DNA from: Roseovarius sp. THAF27
GTDB lineage: Bacteria; Pseudomonadota; Alphaproteobacteria; Rhodobacterales; Rhodobacteraceae
Assembly (NCBI RefSeq): GCF_009363655.1
Contig: NZ_CP045393.1
Span: 2,480,001 to 2,544,000, forward strand
DNA length: 64,000 bases
Reading direction: 5' to 3'
The notes beneath the pieces were generated by a model. It had not been told where the DNA came from and did not search any database. It saw only the letters and a list, made by a program, of their open reading frames with translations. Both the position numbers and the translations under genes were made by a program. Below, one piece after another: positions 45,249 through 53,944 of this stretch (its first letter is position 1; every line of letters starts with the position of its first letter).

Positions 45249-45433
45249 CTCGAAATCGGTTTTCCCTGGTCGACCGCCAGATTGATCCGGAAATCCGCCG
45301 TTTGTTAGGAGCAAATGTGTCACGGTTCGGACCCATGCCGCGCACTGGCGCGCACAGGCCGGTAAATCTGTTTTCTACGTCCCGGAGGCGCGTTAAACCT
45401 GATTGAAACAGACCTGTTTTGCGGAGTCGCCCG

Positions 45434-45901
45434 ATGCAAAAAACCTCGCTTCTGCACCGATTGCTGCACGCGTTCGACGCGCCCGAGCCGCCACCGCTGC
45501 CCGCGCCCGACGAAAAGCTCGCGCTTGGGGCGCTGATGGTGCGCGTGGCGATGTCGGATCACAGCTACAAGTTCGCCGAGGTGCACCGGATCGACCTGCT
45601 GTTGCGCCGGCTTTACGGGTTGGGACCGATCGAGGCCGCCAAGATGCGTGCGACCTCGGAACGGCTGGAACGCGAGGCGCCGGATACCGAGGCGTTTGGC
45701 GACATCCTGCGCAAGACGGTCAGCTTCGCCGCGCGCGTCGATGCGCTCGAAGCCCTTTGGGAGGTCGTGCTGTCCGACGGTGTCCGCCGCGAGGAAGAAC
45801 TGGACGTGCTGGAAGACGTGCGCCGGACGCTGGGCCTGTCGCCCGACGACAGCGACGCGGCCCGCGCCCGCGCGGAAACCGAGCTGGGAGGCAGCCAATA
45901 G
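45434..45901 (+). CDS. TerB-fold tellurite-resistance-like protein (copy 1)
   Basis: The 155-aa protein has a TerB-like helical fold: LALGALMVRVAMSDHSYKFAEVHRIDLLLRRLYGLGP, then APDTEAFGDILRKTVSFAARVDALEALWEVVLSDGVRREEELDVLEDVRRTLGL. The acidic pair that ligates metal in TerB (D at VAMSDHSY and LSDGVRREEE) is present. It is paralogous to the next gene (alignment of EALWxVxLxDGxR). GGAG precedes the ATG at 45434. Metal stress or phage-related roles are known for tellurite-resistance TerB, but not for these small stand-alone proteins. Confidence 0.85.
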   Translation: MQKTSLLHRLLHAFDAPEPPPLPAPDEKLALGALMVRVAMSDHSYKFAEVHRIDLLLRRLYGLGPIEAAKMRATSERLEREAPDTEAFGDILRKTVSFAARVDALEALWEVVLSDGVRREEELDVLEDVRRTLGLSPDDSDAARARAETELGGSQ

Positions 45902-45957
45902 TCCCGGGCTGCACATTTCACGTTGGCGGCAGCGGGCAGGTTGCCTATATCCGGTTC

Positions 45958-46395
45958 ATGTTTGCTGAATTCTTGAGAAAACTTACCGAATCGACGCCGG
46001 AGACCTTGCCGCACGAGGACGCGCGGCTGGCGCTGACCGCGCTCCTGGTCCGTATCGCCAAATCGGACGGCCATTTCGACACGGACGAGCGTCAACGCAT
46101 CCTGGCCATCGCGCGGACGCGCTACCAGTTGTCCGAACCGGATGCGTCCGCCCTGCTGAACAAGGCCGAGCAGCTTGAGGGCGAAGCGCCCGACACCGTG
46201 CGGTTCACCCGCGCGATCAAGGACGCCGTGGCCTACGAGGACCGGGTGCGCGTCATCGAGGCCTTGTGGCAGGTGGCGCTCGCCGATGGCGAACGCGACG
46301 CCAGCGAGGATGCCATCATCCGCATGGCGTCGAATTTCCTTGGCGTGACGGACATGGACAGCGCCCTGGCGCGGCAGCGCCAGGAAAAGGGATGA
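45958..46395 (+). CDS. TerB-fold tellurite-resistance-like protein (copy 2)
   Basis: The 145-aa protein has the same TerB pattern as the preceding gene: LALTALLVRIAKSDGHFDTDERQRILAIARTRYQLSE and APDTVRFTRAIKDAVAYEDRVRVIEALWQVALADGERDASEDAIIRMASNFLGV. Here the putative metal-binding acidic residues (SDGHFDTDE and ADGERDASED) are more complete than in copy 1. It is 56 nt downstream of copy 1 and overlaps the PhnD-like gene by four bases (ATGA). The tandem pair probably arose by duplication. Confidence 0.85.
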   Translation: MFAEFLRKLTESTPETLPHEDARLALTALLVRIAKSDGHFDTDERQRILAIARTRYQLSEPDASALLNKAEQLEGEAPDTVRFTRAIKDAVAYEDRVRVIEALWQVALADGERDASEDAIIRMASNFLGVTDMDSALARQRQEKG

Positions 46396-47132
46396 TCGCC
46401 AGCCTGCCAATGTACGACCGTGACGAGCTTCGGTCCGACACCGACAGGCTCTGGCAGGCCATACGACAGGCTCTTGGACACGGTCCCGATACATTGACGC
46501 GCGAAGGCGATTCCTGGGATCAATGGCAGTCCCCCGACCTTTTGCTGTCTCAGACCTGCGGCTATCCCTACCGCGCCCGCCTGCATGGCAAGGTTCAAAT
46601 TGTCGGTACGCCGGATTACGGGCTGCAGGGGTGCGGCCCCGGCGAGTACCGCTCGGTTTTCGTGGCACGCAAGACCGATGCCCAAACCGACCCCGCGGAT
46701 TTCGCGACGGCGCGTTTTGCCTATAACGAACCCATGTCGCAAAGCGGCTGGGCGGCGCCGGCCACTTGGGCCATGGCGCGCGGCTTTGCCTTTACCGACA
46801 CCCTGCGGACCGGCAGCCACCAGGCCTCGGCGCGCGCGGTGGCCGAGGGCCGGGCGGATCTGGCGGCCCTGGATGCGCAAAGCTGGCGACTGATGCAGCG
46901 TTACGACGAGTTCGCGGCCCAACTGCACGTGATCGCCGCAACCGACCCCACCCCCGCCCTGCCCTTCATCACCGCCTCGTCGAATGACGCGGACCGGATT
47001 TTCCGGGCCATCGAGGCCGCAATCGGAGCCCTGCCGCCCGACACACGCGATGCGCTTGATCTGCGCGGACTCGTGCGCCTTCCGCCCCAGGCCTACCTCG
47101 CGGTGCCGACACCCGCACCGCCGCCTGCTTGA
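46392..47132 (+). CDS. PhnD-like periplasmic-type binding protein without signal peptide
   Basis: The 246-aa protein has the phosphate/phosphonate-binding (PhnD/TctC-like) core: LLLSQTCGYPYRARLHGKVQIVGTPDYGLQGCGPGEYRSVFVAR, FAYNEPMSQSGWAAPATWAM and TGSHQASARAVAEGRADLAALDAQSWRLM. The HxxxAxxVxxGxADxAAxD pattern is typical. It begins MIASLPMYDRDELR with no hydrophobic signal, so it should stay in the cytosol, unlike true transport receptors. It is coupled to the TerB gene by an ATGA overlap. The ligand is unknown. Confidence 0.78.
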   Translation: MIASLPMYDRDELRSDTDRLWQAIRQALGHGPDTLTREGDSWDQWQSPDLLLSQTCGYPYRARLHGKVQIVGTPDYGLQGCGPGEYRSVFVARKTDAQTDPADFATARFAYNEPMSQSGWAAPATWAMARGFAFTDTLRTGSHQASARAVAEGRADLAALDAQSWRLMQRYDEFAAQLHVIAATDPTPALPFITASSNDADRIFRAIEAAIGALPPDTRDALDLRGLVRLPPQAYLAVPTPAPPPA

Positions 47133-47278
47133 CGCAACGGCACCCCCTCGCATTCGCCCAAAACGCGGGCAATACGGGCGAAACGGACGAAAAAACATCG
47201 TTTTGCAAGTTGCATTGGCCCAAAATTACTGCCCTAGTGTCCGGTGATACTGCCTGACTTGCAAACCGGAACCTGCCT

Positions 47279-48055
47279 TTGCCTGACGAAACGCCCGTCA
47301 TCGAGATCCGCAATCTGCACAAGGCCTATGGCAGCCTTGAGGTCATCAAGGGGGTGGACATCACTGCGCCCAAGGGCAGCGTGGTGTCCCTGATCGGATC
47401 TTCGGGATCGGGCAAGTCGACCATCCTGCGTTGTGCCAACCTGCTCGAGGACAGCCAGCAGGGCGATATCCTGTTCAAGGGAGAGCCCGTGACCTGGAAA
47501 GGGTCCGGCCTGAACCGGCATCCTGCCGATGCAAAGCAGGTTCTGCGCATACGCACGAACCTGTCGATGGTGTTCCAGCAGTTCAACCTGTGGGCGCACC
47601 TGAGCATCTTGCAAAACGTAATGGAAGCGCCGGTGACGGTGCTGGGCCGCCCCAAGGACGAGGTCGAGAAAGCCGCGCGCGGATACCTGGAAAAGGTCGG
47701 CATCGGAGACAAGTGCGATGTTTATCCCGCGCAACTGTCGGGCGGCCAGCAACAACGCGCCGCCATCGCGCGCGCGCTTTGCATGGAGCCCGAGGCGCTC
47801 TTGTTCGACGAGCCCACCTCAGCGCTCGACCCCGAACTGGAACAGGAAGTCGTGCGCGTGATCAAGGACCTGGCCGCCGAAGGGCGGACCATGATGATCG
47901 TGACCCACGACATGAAAATGGCCCAGGACGTGTCGGATCACGTCATATTCCTGCACCAGGGCCTGATTGAAGAAGAAGGTGATCCGAAGACGCTCTTCGG
48001 GTCTCCGAAATCCGAGCGGCTGCGTCAGTTTCTGAGCTCGACGATGGCCGCCTGA
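47279..48055 (+). CDS. Amino-acid ABC transporter ATP-binding protein
   Basis: The 258-aa ATPase has the Walker A GSSGSGKST (near 41-49), Q-loop VFQQFNLWAHLSILQNV, ABC signature LSGGQQQRAAIARAL, Walker B ALLFDEPTSALDPE and the switch His (VTHDM). It belongs to the polar amino-acid transporter group (HisP/OccP-like). The start is an unusual TTG: no ATG or GTG lies near the conserved N-terminus TPVIEIRNLHKAYG, and a GGAACC-type sequence is upstream. It heads a four-gene transporter operon. Confidence 0.95.
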   Translation: MPDETPVIEIRNLHKAYGSLEVIKGVDITAPKGSVVSLIGSSGSGKSTILRCANLLEDSQQGDILFKGEPVTWKGSGLNRHPADAKQVLRIRTNLSMVFQQFNLWAHLSILQNVMEAPVTVLGRPKDEVEKAARGYLEKVGIGDKCDVYPAQLSGGQQQRAAIARALCMEPEALLFDEPTSALDPELEQEVVRVIKDLAAEGRTMMIVTHDMKMAQDVSDHVIFLHQGLIEEEGDPKTLFGSPKSERLRQFLSSTMAA

Positions 48056-48083
48056 ACCAAAGAACCAAGCAAGGGAGACACTT

Positions 48084-48806
48084 ATGAAAAAGCTAGTTCT
48101 TTCCACACTCGCCGTGGCGCTCGCCGGCGGCATGGCGATGGCCCAGGACAAGACGATCCGCCTGGGCACCGAGGGCGCTTATGCGCCATGGAACTTCGTC
48201 AACGACGCGGGAGAGATCGACGGATTCGAGCGCGAGTTGGGCGACGAGCTGTGCACGCGTGCCGAGCTGACCTGCGAATGGGTCAAGAACGACTGGGATT
48301 CGATCATTCCCAACCTGGTGGGCGGCAACTACGACGTCATCATCGCGGGCATGTCGATCACCGACGAGCGCGACGAAGTCATAGACTTCACCCAGAACTA
48401 CACGCCGCCCGATCCCTCGGCCTATGCCGGCATGTCGGAAGACGTTGATGTTTCAGGCGGCGTGATCGCCGCGCAGACCGGCACGATCCAGGCCGGCTAC
48501 ATCGCGGAATCCGGCGCCACGCTGGTGGAATTCGCCACGCCCGAGGAAACCATCGCTGCCGTCAAGAACGGCGAGGCCGATGCGGTTCTGGCCGACAAAT
48601 CCTTCCTTGCGCCGATCGTGGCGGAGGACGCGGACATGATGTTCGTGGGCGAGGACGTTCCGCTGGGCGGTGGCGTCGGCATGGGTGTCCGCGAATCCGA
48701 CACCGAGCTGAAAGAAACGTTCAACGCCGCCATCCAGTCGATGAAGGACGATGGCAGCCTGAACGAACTGATCAAGAAATGGGAAGTCGCGTCGACTTTC
48801 GAATAA
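48084..48806 (+). CDS. Amino-acid ABC transporter substrate-binding protein
   Basis: The 240-aa family 3 (HisJ/ArgT-like) binding protein has a signal peptide cleaved after residue 20 (AMA-QD). The mature part shows IRLGTEGAYAPWNFVNDAGEIDGFERELGDELC, DWDSIIPNLVGGNYDVIIAGMSITDERDEVIDFTQNY and GVGMGVRESDTELKETFNAAIQSMKDDGSLNELIKKW. The YAPWxxxN opening and EIDGFExELG fit receptors for polar or basic amino acids or opines. It is 28 nt after the ATPase and is followed by a strong stem-loop. Confidence 0.95.
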   Translation: MKKLVLSTLAVALAGGMAMAQDKTIRLGTEGAYAPWNFVNDAGEIDGFERELGDELCTRAELTCEWVKNDWDSIIPNLVGGNYDVIIAGMSITDERDEVIDFTQNYTPPDPSAYAGMSEDVDVSGGVIAAQTGTIQAGYIAESGATLVEFATPEETIAAVKNGEADAVLADKSFLAPIVAEDADMMFVGEDVPLGGGVGMGVRESDTELKETFNAAIQSMKDDGSLNELIKKWEVASTFE

Positions 48807-48818
48807 GCTGACTTTGCC

Positions 48819-48841
48819 GCGCCCCGGGCTTTCCGGGGCGC
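48819..48841 (+). promoter_or_regulatory. Intercistronic stem-loop after the binding-protein gene
   Basis: GCGCCCCGG (48819-48827) and CCGGGGCGC (48833-48841) form a 9-bp stem with a 5-nt loop, 12 nt past the binding-protein stop and with no T-tract. Such stems stabilise upstream mRNA, letting periplasmic binding proteins be made in excess of the permeases. Confidence 0.75.
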
Positions 48842-48944
48842 GCGCATCGGGCCTGACGGGGACACATGGCCAACACCACGCGCATCTTCACGCCAGGCGC
48901 CTCGCGCAGGCCATGGCCCTTGGGCCGGGCTGCGGGGGACCGCG

Positions 48945-49829
48945 ATGTTTGAGTTCTGCACCGACCCTTCGATCCTGGGCGATGTTCAGTGGCTGGCCTG
49001 CTACCTGACGACCGCCAAACACGCCAATCTCTATTTCGCCGTCGGCCTGGTGCTGGTCCTCTTGGCCATCACCGCACCGACCGCGCTGGCCTTCGGCTTC
49101 GGGGCCGCCACCGCCGCACGCTCGAAATTCCCGCCGCTGGCCTGGCTGGCGCACGGTTACATCAACCTGGTACGCGGCGTGCCCGATACGGCGTTTTTCC
49201 TCTTTTTCATCATCGCGCTCGACCAGGGCGTGGAATGGGTCCGGCACAAGGTCAAATGCCCGGACTGGAGCGAACCCATCCGCCAAGGCAACGACTTCAT
49301 CGTCTGCCAGTCGGCCAAGATGCCCCTGGGCGAAGCCGATCAGTGGGTGCACGAGATCTATGGCTTCTCCCTTGCAGTGCTGACCTTTGCGCTGGTCTTT
49401 GGCGCCTTTGCGGGCAACGTGCTTTACGGCGCCATGCGCAACGTACCGCGCGCGCAGATGGAAACCGCCGAGGCCTATGGCATGACCCGCCGGCAGAGTT
49501 TCTGGCGCATCCTCGTGCCGCAGATGTGGGTCTATGCCCTGCCCGGGCTCAGCAATGTCTGGATGGTGCTGACCAAGGCAACTCCGCTTCTGTTCCTGCT
49601 GGGCGTCGAGGATATTGTGTACTGGGCGCGGGAACTGGCCGGAACCGCGCTGCCGAAGTTCACCGATTACCCGCATGGCGACTGGCGTATGTGGTATTTC
49701 CTGGCGCTGCTGGTCTTCTACCTTGGCCTGACGCGGGTGTCCGAGATCGTGCTGGACCGGCTGATGATAAAGCTGTCGCACGGGCAGGCCACGACAGGCG
49801 GCGAAGCCTTGCGAAAGGCGGCGGCGTGA
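48945..49829 (+). CDS. Amino-acid ABC transporter permease (HisQ-like)
   Basis: The 294-aa inner-membrane permease has several spans and the EAA loop (YGAMRNVPRAQMETAEAYGMTRRQSFWRILVPQMW), which contacts the ATPase. A hydrophilic insertion of about 50 residues lies between early spans (QGVEWVRHKVKCPDWSEPIRQGNDFIVCQ), which makes it longer than the typical 230-aa HisQ. AGGxGGGGACC precedes the ATG. It overlaps the next permease gene by one base (TGATG). Confidence 0.93.
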   Translation: MFEFCTDPSILGDVQWLACYLTTAKHANLYFAVGLVLVLLAITAPTALAFGFGAATAARSKFPPLAWLAHGYINLVRGVPDTAFFLFFIIALDQGVEWVRHKVKCPDWSEPIRQGNDFIVCQSAKMPLGEADQWVHEIYGFSLAVLTFALVFGAFAGNVLYGAMRNVPRAQMETAEAYGMTRRQSFWRILVPQMWVYALPGLSNVWMVLTKATPLLFLLGVEDIVYWARELAGTALPKFTDYPHGDWRMWYFLALLVFYLGLTRVSEIVLDRLMIKLSHGQATTGGEALRKAAA

Positions 49830-50635
49830 TGAGCTGCTGGCAGACCATCCAGGATTACGCGCTGCGGTCCATCGGGCTGGGAGAACGTCTGCTGCCACGT
49901 GAGGACTTCACGCTGTGCCAGCAGGTCACGCTGATCGGTTCGGGCATGATCTGGAATATCTATTTCGGCGTGCTGGCGATCATCTTCGGCTTCGGCCTCG
50001 CCACGGTGGTGGCCGTTGGCAAGGCCTCGCCCAATCGCCTGCTGCAAAAGCCCTCGGCCTGGTTCATCTACATCTTCCGTGGCTCACCGCTCTTCATCCA
50101 GTTCTTCTTCGCCTACGCGGTCTTTCTGAACCTCAAGTCGCTCTATCCGGTCTTTGACGCATTCACCGCGGCCTGGCTGGGTGCGCTGATCGTGCTTTTC
50201 CTCAATACGGCCGCCTACTCGGGCGAGATTTTCTACGGTGCCCTGCGCTCGATCCCCAAAGGCGAGGTCGAGGCGGCCGATGCCTACGGGTTTTCCGGCT
50301 TTACCCGGTTCCGGCGGATTATCTGGCCCACCATGCTGCGGCTGGCCTGGCCCGCCTATACCAACGAGGCGATCTTTCTCTTCCATGCCACCACGCTGGT
50401 CTTTTTCTCGGCCTTCCCGGCGTGGCAGCAACGCGGCGACGCGCTTTACTATGCAAACTACTTTGCCGACAAGACCTTCAACCCGTTCGTACCCTACCCG
50501 ATCCTTGCGGGGTATTTCATCCTGCTGACACTGGTGGTGATCTCGATCTTCGGGCTGGTGAACCGGCGGCTGAACCGTCACCTGCCCCAGGAACGCCGCG
50601 CCCGGATGCGCTTTCGTCCGAACCTGATCCGCTAG
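49829..50635 (+). CDS. Amino-acid ABC transporter permease (HisM-like)
   Basis: The 268-aa permease has the loop EIFYGALRSIPKGEVEAADAYGFSGFTRFRRIIWPTMLRLAWPAYTNEAIFLFHAT, the EAA motif that couples to the ATPase. Hydrophobic segments include IWNIYFGVLAIIFGFGLATVVAV and YIFRGSPLFIQFFFAYAVF. It ends in a basic tail (RHLPQERRARMRFRPNLIR). The start overlaps the first permease by one base, and it is the last gene of the four-gene transporter. The terminator after it is not obvious, and the next gene is convergent. Confidence 0.94.
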   Translation: MSCWQTIQDYALRSIGLGERLLPREDFTLCQQVTLIGSGMIWNIYFGVLAIIFGFGLATVVAVGKASPNRLLQKPSAWFIYIFRGSPLFIQFFFAYAVFLNLKSLYPVFDAFTAAWLGALIVLFLNTAAYSGEIFYGALRSIPKGEVEAADAYGFSGFTRFRRIIWPTMLRLAWPAYTNEAIFLFHATTLVFFSAFPAWQQRGDALYYANYFADKTFNPFVPYPILAGYFILLTLVVISIFGLVNRRLNRHLPQERRARMRFRPNLIR

Positions 50636-50658
50636 GCGTTCCGACGCGCCCGCTGGCG

Positions 50659-51456
50659 TCAGGCCTGGTCGTTGTCGCTTTCTCGAGCCTTCATGTCCCG
50701 CATTGCGCGATCCCACTGGCGCGGCGCCAGAGATTTGCGAAAGGCCCGCTCCAGTTCCGCCGTGCCGTCGCGGTCATACCAGCGCCCGTGCGCGATGATC
50801 ACGCGCCATGCGCCCCAGCCGACGATGGTTTCGATATCCTCGGCAAAGGCCTGTTTGTCGCGGAAGGTCCAGCGGATCAGGGGCGGCGTCTTGCCATCGC
50901 TGTCGTCGATCCCGTTCAACCACACGAAAGGCCGGCACCGGGCGGGCAGCTTGGCGGTCTCGAAGGCTTCGATCAGGTCGGTCAGGATCGTTGTGGTGGA
51001 CGCCTTGTGAAAGAACGCGACTTCCTTGTGCGTGCGACTGCCGCGCACCAGAAGCTGGGCGATCTGCCCGTCCCACGGCAGCTCTGCCTCTCGGGGCTGC
51101 AATTCCTGCCCCTCCGGCAAGCCGATCCCGTGCTTTGCCGCACGCTCCGGCGTACCGGGCGCCATCCAGAATTGCGCCTCCGGAAAGGCCTCGGCCCATT
51201 CGGGAATATGCAGAAAGTGAAACTGGTTCGGCGCAACGAGGTGGCGCACCGGGCCCAGCTCCGCCAGGGCATCCTTGAGACCGTTGGTGAGCAGGGTCGG
51301 AGAATGCACCCAGAGGTTGCCGTTCTCCAGCCGGATCACGGTGGCGCGGGTGGGAAATGGAAACCCCATCACCGTCACCGGCGCACCGTCGATGATCCAG
51401 ATGCGGTCGGCCACGGGTTTGAGCACATTCAGCGGCTCGTACCCCGTGGCCGTCAC
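50659..51456 (-). CDS. DUF4336 domain-containing protein (metallo-hydrolase-like)
   Basis: The 265-aa protein has the DUF4336 pattern (VADRIWIIDGAPVTVMGFPFPTRATVIRLENGNLWVHSPTLL, then VRHLVAPNQFHFLHIPEWAEAFPEAQFWMAPG), a relative of metallo-beta-lactamase folds in which the usual HxHxDH motif is replaced by NQFHFLHIPEW. Metal-binding His residues remain, but the activity is unknown. The start is a GTG with GGAG eight bases upstream. The coding frame begins five nt after the stop of the adjacent cyclophilin, so it is the last gene of that minus-strand group. Confidence 0.85.
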   Translation of the reverse strand: MTATGYEPLNVLKPVADRIWIIDGAPVTVMGFPFPTRATVIRLENGNLWVHSPTLLTNGLKDALAELGPVRHLVAPNQFHFLHIPEWAEAFPEAQFWMAPGTPERAAKHGIGLPEGQELQPREAELPWDGQIAQLLVRGSRTHKEVAFFHKASTTTILTDLIEAFETAKLPARCRPFVWLNGIDDSDGKTPPLIRWTFRDKQAFAEDIETIVGWGAWRVIIAHGRWYDRDGTAELERAFRKSLAPRQWDRAMRDMKARESDNDQA

Positions 51457-51461
51457 GCGTC

Positions 51462-52007
51462 TTACTCCGTGACCGTGACCGAGACCATGCGGTCCGGCTC
51501 GCCGATGACGGCGCCATTGGGGCCCTCGCCCCGCTTGATGTCATCGAGCACGTCCAGACCTTCCGTCACGCGGCCCACGACGGTGTATTCCCCGTCCAGG
51601 AACGGGCCCGGCGCGAACATGATGAAGAACTGGCTGTTGGCGCTGTCGGGGTTCTGGCTGCGGGCCATGCCGACGACACCCCGGTCAAAGGTGATGTCCG
51701 AGAACTCGGCGGCCAGATCGGGGCGGTCGCTGCCGCCACGCCCGGCCATCGACATGTCGCCGCCCATCTTGCCGAACTCGACGTCGCCGGTCTGGGCCAT
51801 GAAGCCATCAATCACGCGGTGAAAGACCACGTTGTCATAGGCGCCTTCCCGGGCAAGTTCCGTGATCTGTTCGACATGGCCCGGGGCCACGTCCTCCAGC
51901 AGGTCGACCTTGATCGTGCCATTGGCTTCGCCGGCGACCTCGATTTCAAGGCCGGTGGCCAGGGCCGGTGCGGCCAAAAGGGTGAAGAAAGCAGAGAGTT
52001 TAAGCAT
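51462..52007 (-). CDS. Periplasmic peptidyl-prolyl isomerase (cyclophilin)
   Basis: The 181-aa cyclophilin has an N-terminal signal peptide (MLKLSAFFTLLAAPALA, cleavage near ALA-TG). The domain contains FHRVIDGFMAQTGDVEFG, SQNPDSANSQFFIMFAPGPFLDGEYTVVGRV and a charged C-terminal VSVTVTE. It should act on proline bonds of exported proteins in the periplasm. It overlaps the cytosolic cyclophilin gene upstream by eight bases. The two are clear paralogues. Confidence 0.93.
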   Translation of the reverse strand: MLKLSAFFTLLAAPALATGLEIEVAGEANGTIKVDLLEDVAPGHVEQITELAREGAYDNVVFHRVIDGFMAQTGDVEFGKMGGDMSMAGRGGSDRPDLAAEFSDITFDRGVVGMARSQNPDSANSQFFIMFAPGPFLDGEYTVVGRVTEGLDVLDDIKRGEGPNGAVIGEPDRMVSVTVTE

Positions 52008-52506
52008 CGGCGGCCACCTTTACACTGATCATCCGGTCGGGGCTTGCGGGCGGCTCGCCACGGGTGATGGCGTCGACATGCTCCATGCCGTCGATGACGC
52101 GGCCATAGACCGTGTATTGCCGGTTGAGGAAATGATTGTCCGAGAAGTTGATGAAGAACTGGCTGTTGGCGCTGTCGGGGTTCTGGCTGCGCGCTGCACC
52201 CAGTGTTCCGCGGTCATGGGGCACCCCCGAGAACTCGGCCTTGAGGTTCGGCAACTCGCTGCCGCCGGTGCCGGCCATGCGCAGGTTGAAATCGTTCTCC
52301 ATATTGCCGTTGGCCACGTCGCCGGTCTGCGCCATGAAGCCGTCGATCACACGGTGAAAGGCCACGTTGTCGTACTGACCCGAGCGCGCCAGCTCCTTCA
52401 TGCGATCACAATGGCCCGGGGCAACGTCGGGCAGAAGCTCGATGGTCACGGTGCCATCCTTCAGCTCCATCAGGATCGTGTTTTCAGGGTCTTTGATCTC
52501 GGCCAT
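52000..52506 (-). CDS. ppiB: Cytosolic peptidyl-prolyl isomerase (cyclophilin)
   Basis: The 168-aa cyclophilin, read from the ATG at 52506, opens MAEIKDPENTILMELKDGTVTIELLPDVAPGH and has no signal peptide. It contains FHRVIDGFMAQTGDVANGNMENDFNLRMAGTG and SQNPDSANSQFFINFSDNHFLNRQYTVYGRVIDGMEHVD, with the active-site Arg, Phe and Gln-like residues intact. It is read in the same direction as the periplasmic cyclophilin and overlaps it by eight bases. pgk is divergent, 131 bp away. Confidence 0.94.
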   Translation of the reverse strand: MAEIKDPENTILMELKDGTVTIELLPDVAPGHCDRMKELARSGQYDNVAFHRVIDGFMAQTGDVANGNMENDFNLRMAGTGGSELPNLKAEFSGVPHDRGTLGAARSQNPDSANSQFFINFSDNHFLNRQYTVYGRVIDGMEHVDAITRGEPPASPDRMISVKVAADA

Positions 52507-52636
52507 CCCGGGCCTCCTTGTTGACTTGGGCTGGGCAATACCTAGGCGCTTGGAGCGGGATTGCCAAGCCAGAGGTTGACGCCCCTGCAAGGTCGCGCCA
52601 AAAGGCGCGCGACCGCCACCTTACGGAGAGCACGCG

Positions 52637-53821
52637 ATGGCCTGGAAGACGCTCGATGACATGGACCTCGACGGCAAGACGGTGCTGACACGGGTGGACA
52701 TCAACGTCCCCGTCGAAAACGGGCGCGTCACCGACGCCACGCGGCTGGAGCGGATCAAGCCCACCATCGATGCCATTCTCGAAGCCGGCGGGAAGCCCCT
52801 TTTGCTTGCGCATTTCGGGCGTCCCAAAGGCAAGGTCGTGGACGAGATGTCGCTGCGCCATGTGGTCCCTGCCCTGCAGCAGGCCACCGGCCACAGCGTG
52901 CAATTCATCGAGACCCTGGAGGGCGCCGAGGCCCCCACAGCAGAAGCCAAGGCGGCCGAGGTGCTGCTTCTGGAAAACATCCGGTTTCATCCCGGTGAAG
53001 AGGCCAACGATCCAGAGTTCGCGGCGCGCCTTGCCGGGCTTGGCGACGTCTACTGCAACGATGCCTTTTCCGCCGCGCACCGCGCCCATGCCTCGACCGA
53101 GGCGCTGGCCCGCCTTCTGCCTGCCTGTGCCGGACGCCTGATGCAGGCCGAGCTGTCGGCACTGGACGCGGCACTTGGACAGCCGGACCGCCCGGTCGTT
53201 GCCGTTGTGGGCGGCGCCAAGGTGTCGACCAAGCTGGACTTGCTGGGCAACCTCGTCGAGAAGGTGGACAAGCTGGTGATCGGCGGCGGCATGGCCAACA
53301 CGTTTCTGGCCGCGCAGGGACTGAGCGTCGGCAATTCGCTGTGCGAACACGACATGGCCGAGACCGCGCGCCAGATCATGGTCAAGGCCGGTGGAGCGGG
53401 CTGTGAAATCCTGCTGCCCGCCGACGTCGTGGTGGCCGAGGAGTTCCGCGCAGGCGCCGCGCATCGGACCGTGCCCGCCCATGCCTGCCCCGACGATGCG
53501 ATGATCCTGGATGCCGGACCGCAGGCCGTGACGCGGATCACCGCTGCATTCGACACCGCCAGGACGCTGATCTGGAACGGGCCGCTGGGCGCCTTCGAGA
53601 TCGAGCCGTTCGACGCCGCCACCAACGCCGCTGCGGCTCATGCCGCCGCGCGCAGCCGCGCCGGACACTTGGTGTCCGTCGCGGGAGGCGGCGATACGGT
53701 TGCGGCCCTGAACCAGGCCGGCGCGGCAGGGGATTTCACCTATATCTCGACAGCGGGAGGCGCGTTCCTGGAGTGGATGGAAGGCAAGACCCTGCCCGGT
53801 GTCGCCGCCCTTGGCGGCTGA
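52637..53821 (+). CDS. pgk: Phosphoglycerate kinase
   Basis: Pgk transfers the phosphate of 1,3-bisphosphoglycerate to ADP in glycolysis, and the reverse in gluconeogenesis. The 394-aa protein has the N-terminal [36 protein letters not shown], a hinge with [15 protein letters not shown] and [10 protein letters not shown], and the ADP-site end [18 protein letters not shown] plus [22 protein letters not shown]. Full length and complete. The class I aldolase gene lies 2.3 kb downstream on the same strand. Confidence 0.98.
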   Translation: MAWKTLDDMDLDGKTVLTRVDINVPVENGRVTDATRLERIKPTIDAILEAGGKPLLLAHFGRPKGKVVDEMSLRHVVPALQQATGHSVQFIETLEGAEAPTAEAKAAEVLLLENIRFHPGEEANDPEFAARLAGLGDVYCNDAFSAAHRAHASTEALARLLPACAGRLMQAELSALDAALGQPDRPVVAVVGGAKVSTKLDLLGNLVEKVDKLVIGGGMANTFLAAQGLSVGNSLCEHDMAETARQIMVKAGGAGCEILLPADVVVAEEFRAGAAHRTVPAHACPDDAMILDAGPQAVTRITAAFDTARTLIWNGPLGAFEIEPFDAATNAAAAHAAARSRAGHLVSVAGGGDTVAALNQAGAAGDFTYISTAGGAFLEWMEGKTLPGVAALGG

Positions 53822-53944
53822 GAGCGGGTCGTTCCATAGGCCGCGAGCCGCGATTTTCACAGGTATGGAAAACCGGACTGTGGTACGGATCGTCGCAGCC
53901 GTAGCTTTTCGGCGACGCCAATGTTCCCGGGGGGAGTTCTCATC

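Noticed and set aside
47200..47260. Sigma-70-like promoter upstream of the amino-acid ABC transporter
   Set aside because: TTGCAA is a fair -35, but no convincing -10 lies at the right distance, so it is not listed.
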